From Candidatus Kapaibacterium sp. (lineage in GTDB: Bacteria; Bacteroidota; Ignavibacteria; Kapaibacteriales; UBA4661): 40,048 nucleotides of DNA. The DNA is taken from positions 1 to 40,048 of the forward strand of contig RDXM01000104.1 of assembly GCA_004292595.1 (NCBI GenBank). The letters run 5' to 3'. The number at the start of each line of letters is the position of its first letter. Positions within the stretch are counted from its first letter, which is position 1. The notes beneath the pieces are model-generated. The model saw only the letters and a list, made by a program, of their open reading frames with translations. It did no database searches and had not been told where the DNA came from. This document shows, piece after piece, positions 24,230 through 33,380 of the stretch. A program made the translations under genes and the position numbers.

Positions 24230-26797
24230 ATGACGACCAAATCTATTCAAAAACACCTTTTCTTGGAAAAAGATATGCTTCACAAACTGCGGCATTATCT
24301 TCCTTCGCAAGCACCTCTGAAGGATTTTATCCATCACAATACGCTGCACGCTTTTCAGGAATTTCCCTTCCATGAGGCTCTCAGCCGTGCATCGGCGATA
24401 TTTGGCTATCGCACCTACCTTCCGCTCAAGGAATATCGCGCTCGTTTCCACAGTGGCAGCATTCATGCGGATATTGTGGAAAGAGTGATTGAAGAAAACA
24501 CCACCACATCTGAAGCCGCAAAAGAGTTGCAATCCCGTATGCTCGAAAAAGACTACGATACGAGCGTAAACGCGAGAATTGGCGCGGTGCGCAAGCATTG
24601 GAAAGACTATGGCATTCACTTGGATAAACTCGTGCATCCCATTCTTTTCCGCCTTTTGGGGTCGTATCTCGACCAAGGCATTTCTGCGTGGCAATTCCCC
24701 ATGCCTGCAAGCGGCTTCGTTGCTTGCTTGCGCGAGATGGAGCGCGTCGCGCCCTTTGGTGGGATTTTCACCACGCCACGCGCAAAAAAGCTCTTCTTAG
24801 ATGAATCCACCACGCTAAAACGCCTTCTCACGCTGCTTGTCGGCGAGGAAGGATTGTTCGAGCATTATTTGTTCGACCAGCAATGCTCTCATGCGGGTTG
24901 GGCGGGCATGGTTGCGTTCTTGGAGGAAAATCCAAACGCGCTTTTGGATGCAAAAACCATTTCCCTGCACGACCTTATTTTTATGGAACTGCTCTTGGAA
25001 ATTGAAATGCTCGACCGCGCTTTTGGTGAGATTTGGTCGCCGATTGGTTACAAAATCGAACAACCCGTCGCGCCACTTTTCGCGCCCACGCACACCGACG
25101 AACTCGACGACGTGCTGCGTCTCTGGCAAGAAGCCTTCGAGTGGAGCTACTACGACCAAGTGTTGGCGGGCTTGCGCTCGGCGCAATCACATAATTCCGC
25201 GAACAATCCTGAACCCAAAACTGCCCGCGAAACCAGCTTTCAAGCGATGTTTTGCATAGACGACCGCGAATGCTCCTTCCGTCGGTATGTGGAGCATCTC
25301 GACCCCAAAAGTCAAACCTTCGGAACGCCTGGATTTTTCAATGTTGAGTTTTATTTTCAGCCAGAGCATAGCAAATTCCACACAAAATCGTGTCCCGCGC
25401 CCGTGTCGCCGAAGTTTTTGATTAAGGAAAAAGAACGGAAAAACGTCCGCAAGTCTGATGCACACTACGCTCGGCACTCGCATTCGCTGTTTCGCGGATG
25501 GCTTATTTCGCAAACGTTGGGATTTTTCTCGGCGGTGAAACTGCTCGAAAGCGTTGTCCGTCCTTCGCTGAACCCCGCATCAGTACACTCGTTCCGCCAT
25601 ACCGATAAACACGCCAGCTTGACGATTGAGCGCGATGAAAACGCACCGATGGAAAACGGCTTGTTTGTGGGCTTTTCGCATGAAGAAATGACCGACCGCG
25701 TGGAGGGATTGCTGAAAAGTACAGGGCTGGTGGAGAATTTCGCACCAATCGTTTATTTGATTGGTCACGGCGCAAGCAGCGCGAACAATACGCACTACGC
25801 GGGCTACGATTGCGGCGCGTGCTGCGGTCGTCCAGGTTCGGTGAATGCTCGCGTGGCGGCGTTTATGGCGAATCATCCGAGCGTCCGTGCGATGCTGCGT
25901 GAGCGCGGCATAACGATTCCCGAAAGCACCCGTTTTGTCGGCGCGTTGCACGACACCACGCGGGATGAACTGGAATTTTTCGACGATGAATACCTCTCAG
26001 CAGCGCACAAAACCTTGCATTCCGCAAACCAAACAACCTTCGGCGAAGCACTCACGCTGAATGCAAAAGAACGCTCGCGCCGCTTTGAACTTTTAGACAC
26101 ACTCAAATCACCCGAAAAGGTGCATGAATCCGTCAAACTCCGCTCGGTATCGCTCTTCGAGCCGCGTCCAGAATTGAACCACGCCACGAACACGCTCTGC
26201 ATCATTGGTCGGCGCGATTTAACCAAACATTTGTTTCTCGACCGCCGAGCGTTTATGAATTCCTACAACTACGCGCTCGACAAGGACGGCAAATACTTGT
26301 TTGGGATAATGAAAGCAGCCGCGCCCGTTTGCGGCGGCATAAACTTGGAATACTATTTTTCTCGCGTGGACAACCAGCGTTTAGGCGCAGGAACAAAGCT
26401 CCCGCACAACGTTATCGGCTTAATCGCGGTGGCAAACGGGGCTGATGGCGACTTGCGTCCAGGCTTGCCGAGCCAGATGATTGAAGTTCACGACCCCACG
26501 CGCCTTATGATGGTGGTGGAGCATTTCCCCGAAGTTGTGCAAAAGGTGATTCAGACAACGCCAGAATTATTTGAATGGTTCAAAAATTCGTGGATTCACC
26601 TCGTCGCATTGCACCCAGTCACAAAAGAATTGTTTGTTTTCAAAGATGAAAAATTTATCCCCTACACACCGCTTAAAAACTCGCTTCTGAAAGCATTAGA
26701 TATGAAAATTCTTGTTGAATCTTCGCAGGAAAACTTGCCTGTGTATGTTTTGGCAGAAGCTCAAAAAACTACCGCAGAAATGGAGGAATTTGTATGA
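24230..26797 (+). CDS. dabA: DabA, inorganic-carbon uptake subunit (DUF2309)
   Basis: 855-residue cytoplasmic, membrane-associated subunit of the DabAB dissolved-inorganic-carbon accumulation system, which is thought to hydrate CO2 to bicarbonate in a one-way manner powered by ion flow through DabB. The beta-carbonic-anhydrase-like zinc site is visible: C342-x-D344 (FCIDDRECSFRR), H513 (LIGHGAS) and C528 (YDCGACCGRPG). The 15-residue gap from His to Cys and the C-x-D pair match the described Halothiobacillus DabA site. ATG 24230 is chosen because an in-frame TTG at 24173 adds 19 residues before the conserved LEKDMLHKLRHYLPSQAPLKDFIHHN region. The stop overlaps the dabB start (ATGA), which is translational coupling. 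Confidence 0.95.
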   Translation: MTTKSIQKHLFLEKDMLHKLRHYLPSQAPLKDFIHHNTLHAFQEFPFHEALSRASAIFGYRTYLPLKEYRARFHSGSIHADIVERVIEENTTTSEAAKELQSRMLEKDYDTSVNARIGAVRKHWKDYGIHLDKLVHPILFRLLGSYLDQGISAWQFPMPASGFVACLREMERVAPFGGIFTTPRAKKLFLDESTTLKRLLTLLVGEEGLFEHYLFDQQCSHAGWAGMVAFLEENPNALLDAKTISLHDLIFMELLLEIEMLDRAFGEIWSPIGYKIEQPVAPLFAPTHTDELDDVLRLWQEAFEWSYYDQVLAGLRSAQSHNSANNPEPKTARETSFQAMFCIDDRECSFRRYVEHLDPKSQTFGTPGFFNVEFYFQPEHSKFHTKSCPAPVSPKFLIKEKERKNVRKSDAHYARHSHSLFRGWLISQTLGFFSAVKLLESVVRPSLNPASVHSFRHTDKHASLTIERDENAPMENGLFVGFSHEEMTDRVEGLLKSTGLVENFAPIVYLIGHGASSANNTHYAGYDCGACCGRPGSVNARVAAFMANHPSVRAMLRERGITIPESTRFVGALHDTTRDELEFFDDEYLSAAHKTLHSANQTTFGEALTLNAKERSRRFELLDTLKSPEKVHESVKLRSVSLFEPRPELNHATNTLCIIGRRDLTKHLFLDRRAFMNSYNYALDKDGKYLFGIMKAAAPVCGGINLEYYFSRVDNQRLGAGTKLPHNVIGLIAVANGADGDLRPGLPSQMIEVHDPTRLMMVVEHFPEVVQKVIQTTPELFEWFKNSWIHLVALHPVTKELFVFKDEKFIPYTPLKNSLLKALDMKILVESSQENLPVYVLAEAQKTTAEMEEFV

Positions 26798-28665
26798 ATT
26801 TCGACATCAATAGCTTTTTACTTATCCCGCTTTTGGGATTTGTTATCAGCCTCATCATTCCTCAGCGCAAGGAGCATTTGCTTTCGCAGGTTGCCTACGG
26901 CACGGCGGCGTTGAACTTCGCGTGTTTTCTGGTATTTGCGGCGTTTTGGCTTGCGGCGGGACATCCCGTTTTGAATGTGAAAGACATTGTGCTGTACCGC
27001 ACGGGTGGCTACGAATTTTTGATTGATATTTACTTCGATAGCGTTACTGCCGTGTACATGATTGTTGGCGCGTTTCTGACCTTCATTATCACGATGTACA
27101 GCCGCGTGTATCTGCACCGCGAGCAAGGCTACAAGCGGTTTTTCAACACTATTTTGCTTTTTTACGTCGGCTACAACATCACGATTTTTTCTGGCAATTT
27201 TGAAACGCTTTTCATTGGCTGGGAAATTCTGGGCTTGTCGTCGTTTTTGCTGATTGCCTTCTACCGCGACCGCTACTTGCCTTCGCGCAATGCGGTGAAA
27301 GTTTTTTCGGTCTATCGCATCGGCGATGTGGGAATTTTACTCGCAATGTGGGCAAGTCACCACTTGTGGCACGAAAACATTACCTTCTTGAAGCTGCATA
27401 ATTACTCGCTTGTCCACGAACATTTGCAAAATCATAGTGCAGTGGGCGCGTTTATTTCGCTGATGTTGGTTGTGGCGGCGGCGGCAAAATCGGCGCAGTT
27501 GCCCTTTTCGTCGTGGCTGCCCCGCGCAATGGAAGGTCCTACGCCGTCCTCAGCGATTTTTTACGGTTCGCTGTCGGTGAATATCGGCGTGTTTTTGCTG
27601 TTGCGCACCTATCCTTTTTGGGAATATCAAACCTCCGTCCGCATCATTATTGGGCTTCTGGGCTTGACAACCGCGATTGTTGCCTCGATGATTGCCCGCG
27701 TACAGTCGTCGGTGAAAAGCCAAATTGGGTATGCTTCGATTGCGCAAATCGGCATTATTTTCATTGAAATTTCGCTCGGTTTGAAACTGCTCGCACTGGC
27801 GCACTTTGCGGGCAATGCGTTCTTGCGCACCTACCAACTTTTGGTCTCGCCGTCGGTAGTGAGCTACCTCATTCACGAGCAGCTTTACAACTTCGTTCCT
27901 AAGCTGCACACCGCAAAACGCTTCTTGCCAAAACGCCTAGAGTACGCACTGTATCTGCTTTCGGTTAAAGAATGGAACTTAGATACGTTTATGAGCCGCC
28001 ACGTTTTTGGCGCGTTCCGCCGCGTAGGACACAGCCTTGATTTTCTTACGCTGCGCAATGTGCTTGTTGTCGTGTTGCCAGTGTTTATCGTGGGTTTGGT
28101 GCTGTTGTTCCAGCAAGCATATTTGCCGCCGTACATCATTCCGTACTTGCCCGTGATATTTTCGTTCATTGGTCTCGGAATGGTCTTGAAAGCCTTTTCG
28201 GAACGCTCTTCCCCGCTTCTTTGCTGGGTGTTGATATTGCTCTACCATGCGTGGATTGCCCTCGCCGTCGCCTTCAACGAGCAGTTCCAACTTATCGACG
28301 TAAGCACGTATCTAAGCGGGATTCTGCTCATGGGCGCAATCGGTTTTTGGGGCTTACGCAAATTGCAAACCGCCGAAATAAAACACTTCTCGCTCGACCG
28401 CTACTACGGGCATAGCTACGAGCATCCGAAGTTCGCCTTTTGGTTTTTGATAGCGTGTCTGGGCATGATGGGCTTCCCGATTTCTCCCACCTTCATCGGC
28501 GAGGATTTGGTCTTTAGCCACATCCGCGAAGAGCAGTTTTTACTAGCATTTTTCAATTCGCTCGGCTTTGTGATTGGCGGTATTGCTATCATTCGGCTCT
28601 ATGCGCGATTGTTTCTGGGCAGCCACGTGAAAACGTACCATGAAGTGCCGTATAAGTCGGCGTAA
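26794..28665 (+). CDS. dabB: DabB, membrane ion-translocating subunit
   Basis: 623-residue polytopic membrane protein of the proton-antiporter/NADH-quinone oxidoreductase subunit L (NuoL/MrpA) superfamily, with about fifteen hydrophobic segments. Conserved family stretches include GWEILGLSSFLLIAFYRDR (~143-161) and the AAAAKSAQLPFSSWLPRAMEGPTPSSA region (~228-254, shown in two parts by its K and P residues). DabB couples proton or sodium entry to DabA catalysis. It overlaps dabA by four bases and no other complex I genes are near, which separates it from a true NuoL. It is followed by a short palindrome (28676-28692) and the repeat at 28704. Confidence 0.93.
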   Translation: MNFDINSFLLIPLLGFVISLIIPQRKEHLLSQVAYGTAALNFACFLVFAAFWLAAGHPVLNVKDIVLYRTGGYEFLIDIYFDSVTAVYMIVGAFLTFIITMYSRVYLHREQGYKRFFNTILLFYVGYNITIFSGNFETLFIGWEILGLSSFLLIAFYRDRYLPSRNAVKVFSVYRIGDVGILLAMWASHHLWHENITFLKLHNYSLVHEHLQNHSAVGAFISLMLVVAAAAKSAQLPFSSWLPRAMEGPTPSSAIFYGSLSVNIGVFLLLRTYPFWEYQTSVRIIIGLLGLTTAIVASMIARVQSSVKSQIGYASIAQIGIIFIEISLGLKLLALAHFAGNAFLRTYQLLVSPSVVSYLIHEQLYNFVPKLHTAKRFLPKRLEYALYLLSVKEWNLDTFMSRHVFGAFRRVGHSLDFLTLRNVLVVVLPVFIVGLVLLFQQAYLPPYIIPYLPVIFSFIGLGMVLKAFSERSSPLLCWVLILLYHAWIALAVAFNEQFQLIDVSTYLSGILLMGAIGFWGLRKLQTAEIKHFSLDRYYGHSYEHPKFAFWFLIACLGMMGFPISPTFIGEDLVFSHIREEQFLLAFFNSLGFVIGGIAIIRLYARLFLGSHVKTYHEVPYKSA

Positions 28666-28703
28666 ATGTTCTGAAATTTTTCGCCGAAAAATCCTCAATA
28701 TTT

Positions 28704-28781
28704 AGTGGCACAGACATTCTTGTCTGTGAGTGTTAGTGCGGTTTTCAGGCGACAAACACAGGCAAGAATGCCTGTGCCACT
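28704..28781 (+). repeat. 78-bp near-palindrome, left of sulP
   Basis: Begins AGTGGCACAGACATTCTTG and ends in CCTGTGCCACT; each half also holds its own small hairpin (CAGACATTCTTGTCTG type). It is the inverted counterpart of 30581-30658, with the same length and about seven differences by eye. No coding capacity. This fits a REP/BIME-like or miniature element. Confidence 0.8.
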
Positions 28782-28837
28782 GTTGAAAAAAATTGCCATG
28801 AACTACAAATATTCTCATCCATTTTGAATCCAAAACT

Positions 28838-30481
28838 ATGAATACTCCAACATCAAACACCCCACACAACCTGCCGCAATCAGGTGTGCAAGGTTTGCTC
28901 GAAAATTGGAAATCGGATATGCTCTCCGGTTTTTTGGTCTTTTTGATTGCCCTTCCGCTTTGCTTGGGAATCTCGATGGCAAGCGGTTTTCCGCCTGTTG
29001 CGGGGATTTTTACCGCGATTATCGGCGGAACGATTGTCAGCTTTTTTGGTGGCTCGAATTTGACCATTAAAGGTCCTGCGGCTGGCTTGATTGTCATTGC
29101 GCTCGGCGCAGTCGAAGAGCTTGGCAAAGGCGATATGCTGCTTGGCTACAAGCTCGCGCTTGCTGCGATTGTGGTTGCGGGTGTAATCCAAATCCTCTTC
29201 GGGCTGTTCAAATCAGGCGTGTTGGGCGATTTCTTCCCCTCAGCCGCCGTTCACGGAATGCTTGCCGCGATAGGAATTATCATTGCTTCCAAGCAAATTC
29301 ATACGCTTGTCGGCGTGAAACCCGCAGGAAAAGAGCCGTTGCATCTGCTCGCGGAAATTCCGCATAGCTTTATGAACATGAATCCTGAAATTGCCATCAT
29401 TGGCGCGATTTCACTGCTTATTTTGTTTACGATGCCACGTGTGAAAAACAAGTATGTGAAAATGCTCCCCGCACCACTTGTGGTTATTTTGGTTGCAATT
29501 CCGCTTGGTTTTTCCTTCGATTTGGCGCATGAACACACGTATTTGTTCTTGCCGCACCACGAATACACGATTGGTCCGAAATACTTGGTTACGCTGCCGC
29601 AAAACCTGCTTGCTGCCATTACGTTTCCCGATTTTTCGCAAGTATTTTCGGGAACGTCCATCAAGTATATCATCATGTTCGCGCTCGTCGGCAGCCTTGA
29701 ATCCTTGCTGAGTTCAAAGGCGATTGACACGCTCGACCCGTTTCACAGAAAATCAAATTGGAATCGTGATTTGCTCGGCGTAGGCGTTGGAAACACGCTT
29801 GCTGGCTTGATTGGCGGGCTTCCGATGATTTCCGAAATCGTGCGCTCCTCAGCAAATATCAACAACGGCGGAAAAACATGGTGGTCGAATGTCTTTCATG
29901 GCGTATTCTTGCTGGTGTTTGTGGCGGCGTTTCCGAATCTCATTCACCAAATTCCGCTTGCAGCGTTGGCTGCAATGCTGATATTTACTGGCTATCGCTT
30001 GGCTTCGCCGAAAGAATTTTACAAAACCTACAAAATTGGCACAGAACAACTTTTCATTTTCCTCATCACCATTGCCGCAACGCTCGCAACCGATTTGCTC
30101 ATCGGCATTGGCTTAGGGATTCTCACCAAATTTGCGATTCACTTTGCTAACGGATTGCCGCCAAAGTACGCATTTAAGCCAATGTTCAGCGTGAACACGA
30201 AAGGCGACACCTACATCGTGGACGTGCAGCATTCGGCGGTCTTCAGCAATTACATCAAACTCAAAAAGTCGCTCGACAGCTTGCCGCGCGGCAAAGAGGT
30301 TGTGATTGATTTCTCCCACGCAATGCTCGTGGACCACACCGTGATGGAAAATCTGCACCAATACCAACACGACTACGAACTAAGCGGCGGAACCTTCACC
30401 GTTACTGGTTTGGAGCAGCATCATCCCGTTTCAAATCACCCGCTTGCGGCGCGAAAATTGAGTGTCTTGAAAGCATTTTAA
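28838..30481 (+). CDS. SulP-family anion transporter (probable bicarbonate transporter)
   Basis: 547-residue SulP/SLC26-type transporter with about 12-14 membrane segments followed by a C-terminal STAS domain (~445-545, with EVVIDFSHAMLVDHTVMENL). The N-terminal core (FLIALPLCLGISMASGFPP, GIFTAIIGG, IKGPAAGLIVIALGA) is the subtype often found with carbonic anhydrase or Dab genes. With dabAB just upstream, bicarbonate (with Na+ or H+) is the most likely substrate; sulfate or another anion cannot be excluded. It has its own gap of 172 bases after dabB and a strong terminator after it, and the 78-bp repeats lie on both sides. Confidence 0.88.
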   Translation: MNTPTSNTPHNLPQSGVQGLLENWKSDMLSGFLVFLIALPLCLGISMASGFPPVAGIFTAIIGGTIVSFFGGSNLTIKGPAAGLIVIALGAVEELGKGDMLLGYKLALAAIVVAGVIQILFGLFKSGVLGDFFPSAAVHGMLAAIGIIIASKQIHTLVGVKPAGKEPLHLLAEIPHSFMNMNPEIAIIGAISLLILFTMPRVKNKYVKMLPAPLVVILVAIPLGFSFDLAHEHTYLFLPHHEYTIGPKYLVTLPQNLLAAITFPDFSQVFSGTSIKYIIMFALVGSLESLLSSKAIDTLDPFHRKSNWNRDLLGVGVGNTLAGLIGGLPMISEIVRSSANINNGGKTWWSNVFHGVFLLVFVAAFPNLIHQIPLAALAAMLIFTGYRLASPKEFYKTYKIGTEQLFIFLITIAATLATDLLIGIGLGILTKFAIHFANGLPPKYAFKPMFSVNTKGDTYIVDVQHSAVFSNYIKLKKSLDSLPRGKEVVIDFSHAMLVDHTVMENLHQYQHDYELSGGTFTVTGLEQHHPVSNHPLAARKLSVLKAF

Positions 30482-30494
30482 AATCGTTCAAGGC

Positions 30495-30538
30495 AAACCC
30501 CCGTAGAGCGCGGCAGAAGCTGGCTCTGCGGGGGTTTT
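30495..30538 (+). terminator. Intrinsic terminator after sulP
   Basis: AAACCCCCGTAGAGC pairs with GCTCTGCGGGGGTTTT around a 13-base loop, 13 bases after the sulP stop. GC-rich stem followed by TTTT. Confidence 0.85.
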
Positions 30539-30580
30539 GTGCTTGTGAATGGTAAAAAAAAACAACCAGTTCAAATCAGT

Positions 30581-30658
30581 AGTGGCACAGACATTCTTGT
30601 CTGTGTTTGTCGCCTGAATCTAGCACTAATACTCACAGACAAGAATGTCTGTGCCACT
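30581..30658 (-). repeat. 78-bp near-palindrome, right of sulP (inverted copy)
   Basis: Reverse-complement copy of 28704-28781 with the same 78-bp length. Outer ends AGTGGCAC/GTGCCACT, internal hairpins CAGACATTCTTGTCTG and CAGACAAGAATGTCTG. The 316-base gap between sulP and the RND operon (30482-30797) holds only the terminator, this repeat and the upstream region of the operon. Confidence 0.8.
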
Positions 30659-30757
30659 AAATATTATTGAAGTTTATCCATTTAATTTTTCTTGTATTGT
30701 GTGGAAAAACTTTACCAAGAGTTGCCTTCACAACATTTCTTCGTTATTTTGGTGGAG

Positions 30758-30765
30758 TATTTTTG
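30758..30765 (+). promoter_or_regulatory. Possible -7 element of the RND efflux operon
   Basis: TATTTTTG matches TAnnTTTG 33 bases before the ATG at 30798. No clear TTG at the expected -33 distance, so support is partial. Confidence 0.35.
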
Positions 30766-30797
30766 AAGAAACGTTGTTTTTGTTTGTGTGATACCTT

Positions 30798-32084
30798 ATG
30801 AACCTCCGATATTTCCTCGTCTTTCTCTGTTGTCTTGGTACGTTTTCTCGTGCTTCGGCGCAATTTTCAACGCAATTTCTTTCGCTAAAAAATCTTGAAG
30901 AACAAGCATTGAAGCGCAATCTGGGACTTCTCTCTGGTAGATTAGATTTTCGCCAAGCAGAAGCCGATATTGTCAGTGCTGGACTGCGCCCTAATCCCGT
31001 TGCCACGCTGAATGCAGATATTCTGCCGCTTCCAGGGGAACGCTTCAGTCCGAATGATAAGCAATATGGTCTGAGTGTTGCTCTGCCGATAGAACTGGGC
31101 AATAAACGGGAGTATCGCCTAGAAACCGCACAGAATCTTGCGTTGGTGCAAAAATCGCAGTTGTACCATGCTGCCCGCCAAACCTTGCTTGCCGTGCGTT
31201 TGGCATTTTTTGATGTGCTGGGAGCGCAAGAACAAGTTGCGATTGCCAGTGCCAACCGAGATACCTATCAAAAGCTCGTTGCATTGAACGGAACCCGCTT
31301 CAAAGCTGCGCAAATCTCGCAAACTGAACTCTCCCGCTCCGAACTCGCCTTCGACCAAGCCGAACTCCAACGCCGCGAAACCGAACTCACGCTCGCAAAG
31401 GCTGAACGCGCCTTGCTTCTAGCGGTTGGCAATGCTGACAATAACGAGCGCATTGTCATTGGCGACCGTTTGCAAGCACTCCAAACTGATACCTTGTGGG
31501 CGCGAGCAACAACGGAAACCTTCCTTAAACGCGCTTTAGAAGCCCGCTACGATGTCCAAACCGCGAAAATGCTCCGTTCTAGCGCGGAGGCAAATCAACG
31601 CTTGCAGGAGGCAAATGCGCTGCCCGATGTCTCGATTGCGCCAGAAATTAGTATGCAGCAAAACGCGGTATTGTACGGTTTCACAGGCGTTGTGCCGCTT
31701 CCCTTCAACAACAGAAACGAAGGCGAGCGGCAAAAAGCACAAGTGCGCATTGAGCAAACTCAGCGTCAAATCTCGCTTGTCGAGTATGCTTTGCGCAACG
31801 AAGTCCAAACAGCCGCCGCCGAATATGAAATGCGCCAGAACGCGCTCCAACGCTACCGTTCCGACGTAAGCGGGCAAAATGGCATTCTCTCAAAAGCAGC
31901 GAATATCAAAAGTGCGTCGGAAATTGCTTACAAAGCAGGCAGTTTATCGCTTCTGGAGCTTTTGGATGCAGTGCGCGTGTACAACGAAGTCTATAAATCC
32001 TACATTGATGCCCTCACGCTCTTCAACAAAAGTGTGGCAACGCTCACCTTTGCTCTTGGGAGCGATGCTGTTTCTATTGAGTAA
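30798..32084 (+). CDS. TolC/CzcC-type outer membrane efflux protein
   Basis: 428-residue outer membrane factor forming the exit duct of a tripartite RND pump. Signal peptide ~1-21 (cleavage after ASA), then two long helical repeats of the OEP family: the first contains LGLLSGRLDFRQAEADIVSAGLRPNP, the second the matching TAKMLRSSAEANQRLQEANALPDVS (each shown in part), with a beta segment GFTGVVPLPFNNRNEGE. Length is usual for the family. First gene of the operon; the adaptor gene follows after 106 bases holding a REP-like hairpin. Confidence 0.9.
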   Translation: MNLRYFLVFLCCLGTFSRASAQFSTQFLSLKNLEEQALKRNLGLLSGRLDFRQAEADIVSAGLRPNPVATLNADILPLPGERFSPNDKQYGLSVALPIELGNKREYRLETAQNLALVQKSQLYHAARQTLLAVRLAFFDVLGAQEQVAIASANRDTYQKLVALNGTRFKAAQISQTELSRSELAFDQAELQRRETELTLAKAERALLLAVGNADNNERIVIGDRLQALQTDTLWARATTETFLKRALEARYDVQTAKMLRSSAEANQRLQEANALPDVSIAPEISMQQNAVLYGFTGVVPLPFNNRNEGERQKAQVRIEQTQRQISLVEYALRNEVQTAAAEYEMRQNALQRYRSDVSGQNGILSKAANIKSASEIAYKAGSLSLLELLDAVRVYNEVYKSYIDALTLFNKSVATLTFALGSDAVSIE

Positions 32085-32139
32085 TGCCAATTTCAGTTGA
32101 GATTTCAGTTGAGAATTGTGCATAACCCGCTCTTCGGTA

Positions 32140-32161
32140 GCGCAGACACTCCTGTCTGCGC
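32140..32161. repeat. REP-like hairpin between efflux genes 1 and 2
   Basis: GCGCAGACA, loop CTCC, TGTCTGCGC: perfect 9-bp arms. Related to the arms of the 78-bp elements and of 36967-37040, flanked by GGTA as in the latter. Confidence 0.75.
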
Positions 32162-32190
32162 CATTCTCACATTCATTTTGACCCCAAAAT

Positions 32191-33201
32191 ATGCTTTTCA
32201 CACAAAAAAAATCATTGTGTAATATTCCTCCGCAAGCCGCACAAAAGCTGCTTCTTATGCTGCTTTCCGTGCTTACACTTTTTGCGCAATCATGTACGAA
32301 AGATGAGCAATCACAAGCAAAACAGCCCACAACCAGTACCAGAACTCACTCCAAAGGCGATTTGCTGATAATGAATCGCAGCGATGCAGATAAATTCCCC
32401 TTGCTCGCCCTGCACGACACAGCGTTTGCGGAAAACCTCAACGTAACGGCGCGGGCTGTGGCGGAGACCGTTTCCGATAGATTGCTTTCTACCCCGCTTG
32501 TAGTCTTTGAGGCGGCGGAAATTGCGCAGATTTATTCCTCCTACACCAAGAGCAAAGCCACGTTTGAGAAAGCGGTCAAGCAGTACGAGCGTGTGCAGGA
32601 GCTTCTTGCGGGCAATGCCGCATCGGGACGGGAGTTGCTGGAAGCGCGGACGGAGCGGAATCAAGCGGAGGCGGAACTGCGCGAGGCAGAAAGCAAGATG
32701 TATCAAAACGAATTTAACCCCGCGAAGCTCGAAGCCATGCGGCTTGGTTCGGTGCTGATGATGTGCGATGTGCCAGAATCTCGCACGGGCGATGTGAGCA
32801 TGGGAGAGCTTGTCGAGCTTGAATTTACCTCGTTTGCGGGCGAAATTTTCAAAGGAAAAGTAACCGACATTGCTAACGCGATTGACCCGCAGACCCGCAC
32901 CGTAAAGGTCAGTATTGAATTGCACAATCCCAAAAACCGCATCAAAATTGGAATGTTTGCAAAAGCCCGCATTGAACGCAACACGATAAAAGCTATCAGC
33001 ATTCCCCACGAAGCCCTTGTCAGTGCCGATGCAAAAAGTTTCGTGTTTGTGCGCTTGAACGATAGCACGTTTGAGCGTCGGCAAATTACGGTTAGCGCGG
33101 ACAATGGCGTGGAATATGCGGTGAAATCTGGCTTGCGCGTTGGGGAGCGGGTTGTGATTGAAAATGCGATTTTACTGAAGGGGTTGAGTTTTAAATATTG
33201 A
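32191..33201 (+). CDS. CzcB/CusB-like periplasmic adaptor, apparently without lipoyl domain
   Basis: 336-residue membrane fusion protein, shorter than the usual 380-520. The N-terminal hydrophobic segment ends in SC (Cys35), so it is probably a lipoprotein. A helical hairpin (~115-171) is clear, as are the beta-barrel landmark IDPQTRTVKVSIELHNPKN (shown by its core) and the membrane-proximal IPHEALVSADAKSFVFV. The lipoyl half-motifs that normally border the hairpin (G-x-V...G-D-x-V...G-Q and APFDG-x-V) are not visible: the sequence passes from the hairpin directly to a barrel-like stretch (~185-205). It bridges the outer membrane factor and the RND pump. The start is uncertain; Met23 is another option but would cut into the signal segment. 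Confidence 0.82.
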   Translation: MLFTQKKSLCNIPPQAAQKLLLMLLSVLTLFAQSCTKDEQSQAKQPTTSTRTHSKGDLLIMNRSDADKFPLLALHDTAFAENLNVTARAVAETVSDRLLSTPLVVFEAAEIAQIYSSYTKSKATFEKAVKQYERVQELLAGNAASGRELLEARTERNQAEAELREAESKMYQNEFNPAKLEAMRLGSVLMMCDVPESRTGDVSMGELVELEFTSFAGEIFKGKVTDIANAIDPQTRTVKVSIELHNPKNRIKIGMFAKARIERNTIKAISIPHEALVSADAKSFVFVRLNDSTFERRQITVSADNGVEYAVKSGLRVGERVVIENAILLKGLSFKY

Positions 33202-33217
33202 TTTCACGCCATTGAAG

Positions 33218-33333
33218 ACCCTCACCCCAACCCTCTCCCAGAGGGAGAGGGCTTCAGAAATACTTGATTTTTCTTGTTTTAGCTCTTGGTCTTAGCTCCT
33301 TCTCCCTTTGGGAGAAGGCGGGGGATGAGGGCT
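33218..33333. repeat. CCCTCACCCC-type nested palindromic repeat
   Basis: Outer arms ACCCTCACCCC and GGGGATGAGGGCT enclose two small hairpins, CCCTCTCCC/GGGAGAGGG and TTCTCCC/GGGAGAA. A repeat of this pattern is common in intergenic DNA of many bacteria. It fills most of the 179-base gap before the pump gene; an open frame through it (from 33264) is not real protein. Confidence 0.75.
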
Positions 33334-33380
33334 TACAATACCTGATTTCCCCCACTCTTCTTCCACCAAACACCGCATCA

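Noticed and set aside
26794-28665. NuoL subunit of complex I or an Mrp antiporter
   Set aside because: No other nuo or mrp gene is present and the gene overlaps dabA by four bases, as expected for dabB.
28676-28692. Terminator after dabB (ATTTTTCG-C-CGAAAAAT)
   Set aside because: Its arms are perfect but the loop is a single base and no T-run follows, so it is unlikely to terminate on its own.
28704-30658. sulP carried by a complete insertion sequence
   Set aside because: No transposase or integrase gene lies between the repeats, and the repeats are themselves palindromic, unlike IS ends.
33264-33380. Longer N terminus for the RND pump starting at 33264
   Set aside because: The extension translates a nested palindromic repeat; the family's conserved start is the ATG at 33381.
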